In this document: in pieces, positions 53,099 through 63,060 of the stretch
Position numbering within the stretch: the stretch's first letter is position 1
How the letters are laid out: each line of letters opens with the position of its first letter
Assembly (NCBI RefSeq): GCF_900182595.1
Contig: NZ_FXTN01000002.1
Span: 62,001-126,000 of the forward strand
Direction: 5' to 3'
DNA from: Pedobacter westerhofensis
GTDB taxonomy: Bacteria; Bacteroidota; Bacteroidia; Sphingobacteriales; Sphingobacteriaceae
Length of the DNA: 64,000 bases
The notes under the pieces: model-generated
What the model was told of the DNA's origin: nothing
The model's database searches: none
The model's input: only the letters and a program-made list of their open reading frames with translations
Translations under genes and position numbers: made by a program

Positions 53099-56000
53099 AT
53101 GCATTTAAACTTTTGCAGGGAAACTTATGTAAAAAGGAGGCACCCCGCAGCTCAATTCATTTTAGCGATGAAATTCACAATTTTGATAACCACCATCGCT
53201 TTTCTCCAGGTTTCGGCAGGAACATTTGCTCAGAAAATATCTTTGAAAGGCAACGAAATATCAGTCAAACAGGCACTCCAAAGTATTAAAAAACAGAGTG
53301 GTTATGCTTTATTCTTCAACAACACCCTTATTCAGCAGGCGGGTTCCTCGCATATTGACCTTCAAGATGCAAGTATCGACCTGGCTTTGACTGAGGTATT
53401 GAGAGGTAAACCTTTTACTTATACCATTATCGATCGTACGATAGTGATCAAAGAAAAGCCCGCAGGATTGATCGATCATATTTTCACTTTGCTCTCTATA
53501 CCGATTACAGTCCGTGGTAAAGTGATTGACGAGCATGGAGTGCCGATACATGGTGCTACAATCGTATTGAAAGACAGAACGCAGGCTACCAATACAGATG
53601 GAGAGGGTTTATTTTTCATGGGACGTGTAAACGATCATGCCGTAGCGGTGATCAGTTGTGTGGGGTATCTGACCAAGGAGCTGAATGTTCAGCCGGATAT
53701 GGGAACAATCACGCTGGAGATAAGCAATGCCAAACTTGATGAGATTCTGGTAATCGGCTACGGGACCACAACAAAGCGCCTGAGTACCGGCTCAGTTAGT
53801 CAGGTAACAGGCGCGGAGCTGGATCAGCAGCCTGTTTCCAATCCCATTATAGGGATGGAAGGCCGCGTGCCCGGAATGTTTATTACGCAATCTGCAGGTT
53901 ATGCCGGAGCACCGGTAAATGTGCTCATCCGGGGCCAGAACAGTTTAACCGGAACTACAAATAATTCTACTGCTCCCCTGTATATTATCGATGGTGTTCC
54001 ATTTGGCAGTACACCCGTAGAACAGACCATCGGCGGATTTGGCACCACTGCATTTAGCCCTTTGAATACCCTGGATCCTACACAAATCCAGAGTATCGAT
54101 GTCTTGAAAGATGCTGATGCTACCGCAATATACGGCTCAAGAGGGGCCAACGGCGTGGTTCTGATTACCACTAAAAAAGGAAAAGCCGGTGATACAAAAG
54201 TGGATATTGATTTCAGCACTGGCTTCGGGGAAGTCACCAATCAGTTAAAGATGCTGGGTACAGAACAGTTTTTAGCGATCAGGCGCCAGGCGTTTGCAAA
54301 TGACAATGTCATCCCTACCGCTGCCAATGCACCAGACCTCATCCTGTGGGACCAGCATGCCGGCACTAACTTTCCGAACCTGCTGATTGGCAACACCCAG
54401 TATCAAACCAAAGCCACAGTAAATCTTTCGGGCGGGGATCAGTACACTCAATTCCTCTTTGGCGGTAACCTGAGGCATGAGTCTACGGTGCTTGATGCAA
54501 GTACAGCTGATAACGCCGCGCAGTTTCATCTCAGCGCCCAGCATCATAGCCATAACAATAAATTTGGTGTTTCTACTTCCGTAAGTTATAATGTGGACAA
54601 TAATACAATTCCCAACTATTCTCTCTTCATTACTAATTACGGCTTGCCCTCAAATTATCCCTTGTACAATAGTAATGGCAGCTTATATTTTGGTCCGGGA
54701 TATACCAATCCCCTTGCGGCATTTAATGCCAATTATAATCTGAAATCAACTAACCTCGTATCAAATATAATGATGCATTATATGGTCATGCCCGGACTCG
54801 ATCTAAAGGTCAATGCAGGATATAATTATGACAACGTTTTTGCAAGTACGATTACGCCTGCCTCTGCAAGTAACCCGGCAAATAATTCTTCGCCCCAAAC
54901 TACAATGAGCAATAATTACATTAAAACTTATATTGCAGAGCCGCAGATCAATTATACGCATACCTGGGGAAAGGGGAAATTTACTGCACTTTTAGGCGGT
55001 ACCTGGCAGGAAACACAATACGTTCAGCCGTACTTTATCTTAGGAACCTTTACCAATATACAGCTGGCAACGAGTTTATCTGCCCTAAATATACTGGCAA
55101 AATCTTCAAACTCATCAGATTACAAGTATGATTCAGGATTTGCCCGCATAGAATATGAATGGGATGGCAAATATCTATTCAGCGGTAATATCCGCCGTGA
55201 CGGTTCCTCCCGTTTTGGTTCCGGTAACCCCTTTGGCAATTTTGGAAGCGGTGCCGTTGCCTGGATTTTTTCCAAAGAGAATTTTGTTACAGCACACCTG
55301 CCATGGCTAAGCTTTGGTAAGTTTAAAGCAAGTTATGGCTCTGTAGGAAATGACAAATCGCTGCAGGATTATTCTTATCTGAGCACCTACTTTGCAGGAA
55401 ATACTTATGGCCCGACCTCAAGTCTGTCGCCCTCACGTATACAAAATTCTTACCTGAAATGGGAGCAGACCACCAAACTGGATGCTGCACTTGATTTAGG
55501 GTTTATGCACGACAGAATCTTTTTCTCAGCCGATTTTTACCGTAACCGCACCAGCAGTTTATTGGCAACCATACCACTTCCTATACAAACTGGATTTGGT
55601 AGTTATGCAGGAAATCTTCCGGATGGGGCTGTGGTACAAAATCAGGGTATTGAGCTTGAGCTGTCTACCGTCAATGTCAAAAATAAGAAATTCGGCTGGA
55701 ACACCTCGTTCAACTTTACCGCGCCCAAAAACAAATTACTGTCCTTCCCCGATCTGCTGGCATCGAACTATGCAGGCACCTATGTAGTTGGGCAACCATT
55801 AAATCTGCGTACAGTATATCATTCTACCGGAATTGCAGACGGTATAGCTACTGCACAGGACGTAAATGGAGATGGGGTAATTACGGCTGGCATAGCTGCC
55901 AATGGCAAGGGAGATTTTATCATTGACGGCAGCAATGATCCTAAATTTTATGGAGGGCTGGATAACACTTTTACCTATAGGGGATTCCAGCTGAATTTTT

Positions 56001-56392
56001 TGTTCCAGTTTGTGAAAAGAACGGCAACGCGGGGAGATCAGAACTTTGCTGCCTATCCCGGCATGAGTTACAATATACCTGTATCTTATCTTGATGTCCC
56101 TTTTAAATATTCTGCTACATCCGGATCAGCTGCATCCAGGGCATTTAATTACTATCAGGGCTCTGACGCTGCAGTGGAGGACGCCTCCTATATTCGTTTA
56201 AAAAATGTATCCCTGGCATATAATTTCCCTGCGGCTATTGTTAAAAAGTTAAAAATGTCTGCGCTGCAATTTTACATCCACGGGCAAAACCTAGCCACTT
56301 TTACCAAATATAAAGGGCTGGACCCGGAAACCCTAACCACCCAATTGCCAACGCTGAGAATGATGGTAGCGGGAATAAAAACAACTTTATAA
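53099..56392 (+). CDS. SusC/RagA TonB-linked outer membrane transporter with STN domain
   Basis: The 1097-residue product has a leader with a hydrophobic segment ending S-A-G-T-F-A-Q (about residues 25-45), an STN domain (about 47-120), a carboxypeptidase-D-like domain (about 136-215), a TonB plug with I-R-G-Q-N-S-L-T and L-K-D-A-D-A-T-A-I-Y-G-S-R-G-A-N-G (about 215-370), and a beta-barrel to the end. An inner ATG at 53168 would still keep the signal peptide; the longer form is favoured because SusC proteins with STN, like the one at 3759, often have such a leader. It works with the preceding sigma/FecR pair and the following SusD. Confidence 0.94.
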   Translation: MHLNFCRETYVKRRHPAAQFILAMKFTILITTIAFLQVSAGTFAQKISLKGNEISVKQALQSIKKQSGYALFFNNTLIQQAGSSHIDLQDASIDLALTEVLRGKPFTYTIIDRTIVIKEKPAGLIDHIFTLLSIPITVRGKVIDEHGVPIHGATIVLKDRTQATNTDGEGLFFMGRVNDHAVAVISCVGYLTKELNVQPDMGTITLEISNAKLDEILVIGYGTTTKRLSTGSVSQVTGAELDQQPVSNPIIGMEGRVPGMFITQSAGYAGAPVNVLIRGQNSLTGTTNNSTAPLYIIDGVPFGSTPVEQTIGGFGTTAFSPLNTLDPTQIQSIDVLKDADATAIYGSRGANGVVLITTKKGKAGDTKVDIDFSTGFGEVTNQLKMLGTEQFLAIRRQAFANDNVIPTAANAPDLILWDQHAGTNFPNLLIGNTQYQTKATVNLSGGDQYTQFLFGGNLRHESTVLDASTADNAAQFHLSAQHHSHNNKFGVSTSVSYNVDNNTIPNYSLFITNYGLPSNYPLYNSNGSLYFGPGYTNPLAAFNANYNLKSTNLVSNIMMHYMVMPGLDLKVNAGYNYDNVFASTITPASASNPANNSSPQTTMSNNYIKTYIAEPQINYTHTWGKGKFTALLGGTWQETQYVQPYFILGTFTNIQLATSLSALNILAKSSNSSDYKYDSGFARIEYEWDGKYLFSGNIRRDGSSRFGSGNPFGNFGSGAVAWIFSKENFVTAHLPWLSFGKFKASYGSVGNDKSLQDYSYLSTYFAGNTYGPTSSLSPSRIQNSYLKWEQTTKLDAALDLGFMHDRIFFSADFYRNRTSSLLATIPLPIQTGFGSYAGNLPDGAVVQNQGIELELSTVNVKNKKFGWNTSFNFTAPKNKLLSFPDLLASNYAGTYVVGQPLNLRTVYHSTGIADGIATAQDVNGDGVITAGIAANGKGDFIIDGSNDPKFYGGLDNTFTYRGFQLNFLFQFVKRTATRGDQNFAAYPGMSYNIPVSYLDVPFKYSATSGSAASRAFNYYQGSDAAVEDASYIRLKNVSLAYNFPAAIVKKLKMSALQFYIHGQNLATFTKYKGLDPETLTTQLPTLRMMVAGIKTTL

Positions 56393-56400
56393 TTTGATCT

Positions 56401-57783
56401 ATGAAAAGATATATAAATAGAATATTCATCCTCTTTGCCGGCGTAATGGTGATCTGCTCGCTTCACAGTTGCAAAAAATTGATTGAAGTAGATCCTTCAG
56501 GCTCATCCCTGCTAACTACCAACGTATTCACAGACTCTGTAACGCTGCAATCAGCATTGGCGGGCATGTATGTGAATTTTGCGCCTCAGGCTGCTGCATA
56601 CCGCTGCAGCCTGTCTACTTTGCCTGCTTTCAGCGCCGACGAAATGCACTATGTCGGTAATACATATGATCCTTTCATCAATAACGCTCTCCTCTCCAGC
56701 GATGGTTATGCAGCCTATATCTGGAGCAATTCATATACGGCTATTTATAATAGCAACAGTATTATTGAGGGGGTTAACACTTCAACGGCCATATCTACAA
56801 GATTCCGTAACCAGGCGCTGGCAGAAGCAAGGTTTATCCGTGCCTTCTGCTACTTCTATCTTGTTAATCTGTATGGGGAAGTGCCACTTGTTTTATCTAC
56901 GGATGTTAAACAAAATTCGGCACTGGCAAGAAGTCCGTCGGCAGCTGTTTATGCGCAAATTCTTGACGACCTTAAGTTTGCACAAAGCAATTTGCCCTCA
57001 GATTATTCGATTTCTGCCGGCAGCCGTACCAGGATCAACAAATGGATAGCAACGGCAATGCTGGCGAGGGTTAATCTGTATACAGGAAACTGGGCCGATG
57101 CTGAAGCACAGGCTACTGCCGTGATCAGCAATACAGCATTGTTTAGTCTGCCTGCCGACCTGTCCAGGGTCTTTACACCGACCAGCACAGAAGCAATATG
57201 GCAATTGTATAACGATACGAATGGTTTTACCTGGTATGCCAGTACAGTGCTGCCAAACGCTGTGACAAAGATACCTACGCATGTTTTAAATCCCGCACTG
57301 ACCAGTGCTTTTGAAACAGGTGATGCCCGTAAAAGTAACTGGACCAATACATTGGTTTACAATGGTACAACCTATAACTATCCGTATAAGTACAAGAGCC
57401 TGACTTCAGGAGCAAATACCGAGTATTATACCATGCTGAGGCTTGCTGAACAATACCTGATCAGGGCAGAAGCCAGAGTTAAACAAAGCAACTTTGCAGC
57501 TGCGCTGGCGGATGTAAATATCATCAGGCGAAGGGCAGGTCTGCCAGCAGGCACAGCCGGCACTGCGACAGACCTGATGGCTGCTATTATGCAAGAGCGC
57601 AGAGTAGAATTCAATTGTGAATGGGGACACCGCTGGCTGGATCTTAAACGTACAGGAATGGTGGATGCGGTAATCGGTACGCTGAAACCCGGATTTTGGA
57701 AACCTTCGGCAGCTTTGTACCCTATCCCGGCTGGAGAGATTACGCGCGATGTTAACTTAACTCAAAACCCAGGTTACAACTAA
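56401..57783 (+). CDS. RagB/SusD family nutrient-binding lipoprotein
   Basis: The 460-residue product has a lipoprotein signal ending S-L-H-S-C near residue 23 and the SusD pattern: A-E-A-R-F-I-R-A-F-C-Y-F-Y-L-V-N-L-Y-G near 140-160, A-M-L-A-R-V-N-L-Y-T-G-N-W near 220, L-R-L-A-E-Q-Y-L-I-R-A-E-A-R near 345, and E-R-R-V-E-F-N-C-E-W-G-H-R-W-L-D-L-K-R. It starts 8 bp after its susC partner and is followed by two TlpA-like genes, which suggests that the imported ligand or its receptor involves thiol chemistry or that the genes share a regulator only. Confidence 0.93.
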   Translation: MKRYINRIFILFAGVMVICSLHSCKKLIEVDPSGSSLLTTNVFTDSVTLQSALAGMYVNFAPQAAAYRCSLSTLPAFSADEMHYVGNTYDPFINNALLSSDGYAAYIWSNSYTAIYNSNSIIEGVNTSTAISTRFRNQALAEARFIRAFCYFYLVNLYGEVPLVLSTDVKQNSALARSPSAAVYAQILDDLKFAQSNLPSDYSISAGSRTRINKWIATAMLARVNLYTGNWADAEAQATAVISNTALFSLPADLSRVFTPTSTEAIWQLYNDTNGFTWYASTVLPNAVTKIPTHVLNPALTSAFETGDARKSNWTNTLVYNGTTYNYPYKYKSLTSGANTEYYTMLRLAEQYLIRAEARVKQSNFAAALADVNIIRRRAGLPAGTAGTATDLMAAIMQERRVEFNCEWGHRWLDLKRTGMVDAVIGTLKPGFWKPSAALYPIPAGEITRDVNLTQNPGYN

Positions 57784-57841
57784 ACACAGATGTTTGAAAA
57801 TGTAACAGTTCAGCCTGTCAATTTTATTAAAAAAAAATATC

Positions 57842-59194
57842 ATGAAACATAAAAATAACAAGGATCTCAAGTATTTATCGGCTGCTGTGAAAATTTGTGG
57901 CTTCACTTTGTTTATTGCTAATATACTGGTCTTTCAGCCCGATGCGACCGCTGGACAAACAAGTGCCAGGTCAGTTCAAAACATCACTAATGCCAGCAAA
58001 ATAAACGCAGGTAACTTACACACAAACGGCGTATTGGGAATCACCGGCACAGTGCAAAAGAATGCCAGTCTTAAGCAACAAAGTGCTGAAGCAATCAGTG
58101 ATACCGGTACACCACAGAAATATGTGATCAACGGAAAGATTTTAGGATTAACCAAAACGATGAAGGTGGTAATGACTTACTATCCGTCGAAAACTGTAGT
58201 TGTGAAGGACTCGGCGATTGTCAATAACGGAGTTTTTCACATGGAAGGCAAGCTGAGCCGTCCCTATCTGGTCCATCTTTATCTCCGTCCGGTTGGCCAT
58301 GCGCCTGTACAAAAAATCGCGATCGGCCAGGTTGTTCCTCCGGTAGATGGACAATCGTTTTATTTATCAGGTGGGACAACAACGCTGACAGGGAATAGTG
58401 TGGCTGCTGCTATCGTGAGCAATCCTGTTCAGGAGCAGTATGCAGAATTACAAAAAGCTTTATTGCCTGTGCAGAAAGCAGCCGGGCCTATAAACCTTGC
58501 TTTGTACTATTCAAAAAATCCCGATTCTATCCTGATCCTAAAGCAGAAACATAATGGGTTTGTATCACAGATGAAAAAGGTCTGCATCGATTTTGTAAAA
58601 AAATATCCGGATTCATATGTTGCTTATGATGTCGTGAAAAACAATGCTTTTGTCATCGAAGATCCTGATTCTTTTGAATCCATGTTCACAGCCTTATCGC
58701 AAGGGTTTAAAAACACAGCCGAAGGACGGAAAATGGAGCATGATCTTGCAATGGCGAAAAAATTCGCAATAGGTGCACAGATCATGGATTTTACACAGAA
58801 TGATATCAACGGTAAGCCGGTATCGCTTTCTTCACTCAAAGGGAAATATGTACTGATAGACTTTTGGGCCAGCTGGTGTGGACCCTGCCGGATGGAATAC
58901 CCGCACATCCAGAAGGCCTACAAACTATTTAAAGACAAAAACTTTGAAGTGATAGGAGTTTCCCTGGATGATAACAAGGACCTCTGGGTTAAGGCTATAA
59001 AGAACAATCATTTTGAATGGGTTGAGGTATGTGATCTGAAAGGCAGGCAAAATGAGGTGGCTGCAGCCTATGGTATTGCAGCTATCCCGCAAAGTTTTCT
59101 GGTTAATCCTGACGGTGTGATCATCGCCAAGAATCTCCGGGGCGATGAGCTCGTAACAAAATTAGAAGAAGTGATCGGCACTAAAATAAAATAA
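57842..59194 (+). CDS. TlpA-like thiol-disulfide oxidoreductase with DUF4369-like domain (first)
   Basis: The 450-residue product has an N-terminal hydrophobic segment (about residues 14-33) acting as signal or anchor, a low-complexity stretch, a DUF4369-like beta domain (about 88-180), a helical region, and a C-terminal thioredoxin-fold domain with F-W-A-S-W-C-G-P-C at 341-349 and the cis-proline loop I-A-A-I-P-Q-S-F. It is a periplasmic thiol reductase of the AhpC/TSA-TlpA group common behind SusC/SusD genes in Bacteroidota. It starts 58 bp after susD and is followed 3 bp later by a paralogue. Confidence 0.9.
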   Translation: MKHKNNKDLKYLSAAVKICGFTLFIANILVFQPDATAGQTSARSVQNITNASKINAGNLHTNGVLGITGTVQKNASLKQQSAEAISDTGTPQKYVINGKILGLTKTMKVVMTYYPSKTVVVKDSAIVNNGVFHMEGKLSRPYLVHLYLRPVGHAPVQKIAIGQVVPPVDGQSFYLSGGTTTLTGNSVAAAIVSNPVQEQYAELQKALLPVQKAAGPINLALYYSKNPDSILILKQKHNGFVSQMKKVCIDFVKKYPDSYVAYDVVKNNAFVIEDPDSFESMFTALSQGFKNTAEGRKMEHDLAMAKKFAIGAQIMDFTQNDINGKPVSLSSLKGKYVLIDFWASWCGPCRMEYPHIQKAYKLFKDKNFEVIGVSLDDNKDLWVKAIKNNHFEWVEVCDLKGRQNEVAAAYGIAAIPQSFLVNPDGVIIAKNLRGDELVTKLEEVIGTKIK

Positions 59195-59197
59195 ATA

Positions 59198-60325
59198 ATG
59201 AAAAAAATTATAGGAATGGCCCTGGCTGTTTTACCATATTTGGGAATGGCACAGCGTGTCGAATTTACAGTGACCGCAAAAGTTGCGAAAGTAACTGAAG
59301 CTAATGTTGCACATTTGTTATATTATCAGGGAACTGATCCGGTGTTCCTGAATGCAAAGCTGGAAAACGGGATGTACAGTTTCAAAGGAACTGCTCCATA
59401 TCCAATGTATGCTTCATTTTTTATGGATAACAAGGGTTTTGGCTATACGGATGGCTTTCCTGACAAACTGAGCCTTTGCCTGGAACAGGGCAATATCAAT
59501 ATATCGGTTGTTGATTCAGCAAAGCATGGCCTGATCACCGGCGGTACATACAACAAAGACTATCAGCATTACAAGGACTTTATGTTGCAAGCCAATAATC
59601 TGGCAGAGCTTTTGAATGGGCAGATCATTATCAGCACGCAAAACAAAATGCCTGAAGAAAAAATACAGGAACTGCGCGGCCGCTTCAAACTTGCTGTAGA
59701 GGCCTGGAAAAGGCGAAATGCCGAATATGCGCAAAAGAATCCCAATTCATATTCGAGCATACAGGCGCTTTCAAATATTTCAGGGGCGCATCCTGATGTG
59801 GCGGTGATCAAACCAATTTTCGATCGCTTATCGGCTGCCCTGAAAGCAAGCCCTGAGGGCACAGCGCTGAAAGACCGGCTTGCTGCGGCACAAAATACCA
59901 GAATAGGGGAGATGGCACCGCTGTTCAGCCAGAATGATACTGCAGGCAAAGCAATAAATCTGAAAGACTTTCGTGGGAAATATGTGCTGCTGGATTTCTG
60001 GGCTTCCTGGTGCGCTCCCTGCCGCGCAGAGAACCCCAATTACGTAAAAAATTACAAGCTCTATCGTGATAAGGGTTTGGAGATTCTTGGAGTTTCACTG
60101 GATAAGGCCGGAGACAAACAAAACTGGATTACTGCGATCCACAAGGACGGATTAACCTGGGCTCAGGTTTCAGACCTGCAGTTCTGGGGAAATAACGTTG
60201 CAAAACTATACGATATCAAATCCATTCCACGCAACTTTCTAATAGATCCTCAGGGCAAAATAATAGCTACTGATTTGCGCGGCGAAGATCTGGATAAAAA
60301 AATGGCGGAAGTTTTTGCTAAATAA
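59198..60325 (+). CDS. TlpA-like thiol-disulfide oxidoreductase with DUF4369-like domain (second)
   Basis: The 375-residue product has a short signal peptide (about residues 1-18), a DUF4369-like domain (about 20-120), a helical linker and a C-terminal thioredoxin-fold domain with W-C-A-P-C at 271-275 and I-K-S-I-P-R-N-F. It differs from the preceding paralogue in its active-site dipeptide (Ala-Pro versus Gly-Pro), which is known to shift redox potential in this fold, so the two may act in sequence or on different partners. A stem-loop terminator follows the gene. Confidence 0.9.
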   Translation: MKKIIGMALAVLPYLGMAQRVEFTVTAKVAKVTEANVAHLLYYQGTDPVFLNAKLENGMYSFKGTAPYPMYASFFMDNKGFGYTDGFPDKLSLCLEQGNINISVVDSAKHGLITGGTYNKDYQHYKDFMLQANNLAELLNGQIIISTQNKMPEEKIQELRGRFKLAVEAWKRRNAEYAQKNPNSYSSIQALSNISGAHPDVAVIKPIFDRLSAALKASPEGTALKDRLAAAQNTRIGEMAPLFSQNDTAGKAINLKDFRGKYVLLDFWASWCAPCRAENPNYVKNYKLYRDKGLEILGVSLDKAGDKQNWITAIHKDGLTWAQVSDLQFWGNNVAKLYDIKSIPRNFLIDPQGKIIATDLRGEDLDKKMAEVFAK

Positions 60326-60361
60326 TTCCTATACTAAACTAGCGCTCGCGGCAGTTCGGTG

Positions 60362-60402
60362 AAAGAAAACTCTCAGAATAATAAGTTTTGAGGGTTTTCT
60401 TT
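60362..60402 (+). terminator. Terminator after the TlpA pair
   Basis: AAAGAAAACTCTCA at 60362-60375 pairs with TGAGGGTTTTCTTT at 60389-60402 (one G-T pair) around a 13-nt loop. It lies between the convergent TlpA-like and histidine kinase genes and may serve both. Confidence 0.75.
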
Positions 60403-60424
60403 GTTGTATTAGGTTGGCAGGATG

Positions 60425-61639
60425 TTAAACCAGCTTACTTGTGGCGGGTGTTATTGGAATAGTAAATGAGAACATTGATCCAACCTTTTCAGTACTTTCT
60501 ACCCAGATCCGTCCGCCATGATCGGCCACAATCTTGGAAGCTACAAACAATCCCATACCCAGGCCGGAATGTGTCATCACCACATCTTTGTCCCTGTAAA
60601 ATTTCTCGAATATTGAAGTCATAGAATTTTCAGACATGCCTATTCCGTAGTCTCTGACAGTGATTTTTGCATTCCCTTCATCATCTAAACTGCATTCAAT
60701 ACGAATCTGTGTATGATCGTTACTATATTTAGCTGCATTACCGATCAGGTTGGAAAAAACCTGCTCCATTCTGAGCCTGTCTATGTGGATAGGCAGGGGA
60801 TCGCACAAGTTTGTAATAATCTCATGATTCGGATAGATCTGCTGGATCATACTTACTACCTCAGTAATATAGCTGTTCAGTTCCACCTCTTCTTTCACAA
60901 AATGCAGGCTTCCGTTTTCTATTTTTGCGAAATCAAGCAACTGCTGAACCAGCACAAGAAGTTTGGATGCCTGTTTATCTACTTTATCGAGAATCACATT
61001 CATCTGCTCATCTCCACGCTGTATACCTAGTTTTCTGGCAATCTGAGTGTAGGCTTTGATGACGGTAATTGGAGTTTTAATCTCATGACTGGCAATAGAG
61101 ATGAATTCAGTTTTTTTCTCATCAATAACCCGCGAATGGCGCAGTTCTTCATCTTTTACTTCTGCAAGTTTACTTAATGTTGCATTGCGCTGTTTGATCT
61201 CGTCATAAGCGTTTACTGGCCCTTCCTCTTTAAAAAAACGTTTTATGTAATCGATAGCCGTAGGATCAAGTTTGATGGAACGGGGCAGCCCGATTTTCAT
61301 ATCAATTTTATTGTGGTCTGCTTCTTCGGTTTGTATAAATTCAGGTACTAGTTTCTGCGCGTAGAAATAGCCGGCATCGCCATTGGTGAAATGAATATCC
61401 TTATCATATTTGATTGACGCAATGAGCGTATACCGCACCTTGTTTTGTTCCAGCCCGATATGAAGCACACCAGCATCGGTATGGTCAATCACGGCTCTTG
61501 CAATCTCGGACACTGCTGTAGCAAATGTAGTTTGGGTAGCATTGGTCAATCCCAGTTTCTCGGCAACTTTCATCGACCATCTGTGGGCCAGCACCAGGTC
61601 CATTTCATTTTCAAGTGTAATGCTTAATATTGCTATCAT
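60425..61639 (-). CDS. Histidine kinase with RsbT-like N-terminal domain
   Basis: The 404-residue product has no membrane helix. Residues about 1-80 resemble the N-terminal half of anti-sigma/RsbT-type ATPases (A-V-S-E-I-A-R-A-V-I-D-H as the N-box-like helix), followed by a linker and coiled coil, then HisKA with S-H-E-I-K-T-P (His185) and HATPase_c with N-L-I-G-N-A-A-K-Y-S, D-Y-G-I-G-M and G-L-G-M-G-L. It is therefore a soluble kinase, encoded 1 bp after the SpoIIE-type phosphatase gene at the end of the Rsb cluster. It is a likely output of the stressosome toward a response regulator located elsewhere. Confidence 0.88.
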   Translation of the reverse strand: MIAILSITLENEMDLVLAHRWSMKVAEKLGLTNATQTTFATAVSEIARAVIDHTDAGVLHIGLEQNKVRYTLIASIKYDKDIHFTNGDAGYFYAQKLVPEFIQTEEADHNKIDMKIGLPRSIKLDPTAIDYIKRFFKEEGPVNAYDEIKQRNATLSKLAEVKDEELRHSRVIDEKKTEFISIASHEIKTPITVIKAYTQIARKLGIQRGDEQMNVILDKVDKQASKLLVLVQQLLDFAKIENGSLHFVKEEVELNSYITEVVSMIQQIYPNHEIITNLCDPLPIHIDRLRMEQVFSNLIGNAAKYSNDHTQIRIECSLDDEGNAKITVRDYGIGMSENSMTSIFEKFYRDKDVVMTHSGLGMGLFVASKIVADHGGRIWVESTEKVGSMFSFTIPITPATSKLV

Positions 61640-61640
61640 C

Positions 61641-62654
61641 TTACCTTATTTTTGCAATCACCACAGACATGTCGTCAGTCCTGCGGGCGTGATCTTTATA
61701 AATGGCTGCAGCCAGAATTGTGAGGTCGTGTTTATACATCATCGGATATCTGCTCATCTCTATCCTTGTTTTAATGCCGTCAGAACATAAAATCACCTGG
61801 TTAAACAGATCTGCAGGGTATTGTTGTTCGGTCATTGTGTTTGGGATATTATGCCCAACTATACCATTATAAGACATATGGTTTTTAAAATTGACAGGTC
61901 CCACCATCCTCAGAAAAATATTGCCCACACCTGTAGAGGACCAGGTCTTTGTCATAAAATCATAACCGATGATGTTGACTACGGCCCCCCGGGTTTTCTT
62001 GATATCGTGATGGATAAATTTGATCGTTTCTGTAGGACTGTAGTCCGGAAACACCTTAAATGCTTTTCCGGCTTCGTTTACTGCTTTATTTGCTTCTGGT
62101 CCATGTCCTAAGCCATCAGCAAGCATTAATTTTACATACTTATCCGTCTGTTTGTAAACAAAACCGTCCCCGCTTACTTTTTCGCCTGGCTTAGCCACAA
62201 CCAACGGCCGGATCAGTAGTTTTGTGTTAGCGGATTTTTTGTCCTCCGGGTGATTATACACTCTGCTCAGGACAATGGTACCCCAGCCAGGCTGTGAATA
62301 GAGGTCAAAGTCGTCCGACATCCGCTTCATGCTTCCCAGTCCGTGTCCAAGTGTATTTGTGGTTGATATACCATCCTGCAACATCTTTGCAGGATTAATC
62401 ATCCCCGGACCATTATCAATACTGATCAGTTCTATGTACGGTGATCCATGATTGGAAAAAACACCAGCCAGTATCTCTCCGTCATCGCTGTATTTAAATA
62501 AGTTTGATGTCATCTCCGCAAGAATCAGATCGAGCTTGTTCGTACGTGTTTCACTGATCCCGCCATCAATGGCAAGTTTGTGGATCTCTTTCTTGATCAA
62601 AGAAAAGTAACTGCGGTCATTTGCCGCGAAACTTATGTGCGTAGCATCAACCAT
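61641..62654 (-). CDS. ATP-binding SpoIIE-type protein phosphatase (RsbX-like)
   Basis: The 337-residue product joins an N-terminal RsbT/RsbW-like ATPase domain (about residues 1-135: L-I-L-A-E-M-T-S-N-L-F-K-Y, D-N-G-P-G-M, T-L-G-H-G-L-G-S) to a PP2C/SpoIIE phosphatase domain (about 145-335: L-A-D-G-L-G-H-G, L-C-S-D-G-I-K-T-R, R-T-D-D-M-S-V-V). The combination is common in stressosome loci, where it plays the RsbX role by dephosphorylating RsbS or RsbR. It overlaps the rsbT gene by 8 bp. Confidence 0.9.
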   Translation of the reverse strand: MVDATHISFAANDRSYFSLIKKEIHKLAIDGGISETRTNKLDLILAEMTSNLFKYSDDGEILAGVFSNHGSPYIELISIDNGPGMINPAKMLQDGISTTNTLGHGLGSMKRMSDDFDLYSQPGWGTIVLSRVYNHPEDKKSANTKLLIRPLVVAKPGEKVSGDGFVYKQTDKYVKLMLADGLGHGPEANKAVNEAGKAFKVFPDYSPTETIKFIHHDIKKTRGAVVNIIGYDFMTKTWSSTGVGNIFLRMVGPVNFKNHMSYNGIVGHNIPNTMTEQQYPADLFNQVILCSDGIKTRIEMSRYPMMYKHDLTILAAAIYKDHARRTDDMSVVIAKIR

Positions 62655-63060
62655 TTGCCCATTTCACTATGGTCACCGTAGTGCCTTCCCCAACTTTACT
62701 TTTGATACTAAATTCATTGACGAGTCGTTTTGTGCCGGGTAAACCCAAGCCAAGACTTTTGCCGGTAGAGAATCCATCCCGCATAGCCGCTTCGATATCG
62801 GGAATGCCCTGACCTTTATCTGTAAAAGTTAACCGCACACCATTGCTCCGGCCACTCGATACGACCTCGATGAGGCAGCTTCCACCGCCACCGTAGCGCA
62901 TCATATTGCGTACAAGTTCACTTGCGGCCGTAAGCAGGCGGGTTTGATTCACAAGGCCCATCTTTATCTTGACAGCAACTTCTTTGACGCGGTTTTTTAA
63001 GAAAACCACATCCTGTTCCTGGGTAACTTTGATCGTATCCTTACTCAGTGCTAATATCAT
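62647..63060 (-). CDS. rsbT: Serine/threonine kinase RsbT (anti-sigma regulatory factor type)
   Basis: The 137-residue product, started at Met 63060 (a longer start to 63090 would overlap rsbS further), is a GHKL ATPase with S-E-L-V-R-N-M-M-R-Y-G-G-G-G (N box), F-T-D-K-G-Q-G-I-P-D (G1) and G-L-G-L-P-G-T-K-R-L-V-N-E-F (G2), the RsbT signature. In known stressosomes RsbT phosphorylates RsbS and RsbR and is then released to act on a downstream target. It overlaps rsbS by 20 bp and the phosphatase gene by 8 bp, as is normal for coupled translation. Confidence 0.93.
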   Translation of the reverse strand: MILALSKDTIKVTQEQDVVFLKNRVKEVAVKIKMGLVNQTRLLTAASELVRNMMRYGGGGSCLIEVVSSGRSNGVRLTFTDKGQGIPDIEAAMRDGFSTGKSLGLGLPGTKRLVNEFSIKSKVGEGTTVTIVKWANG

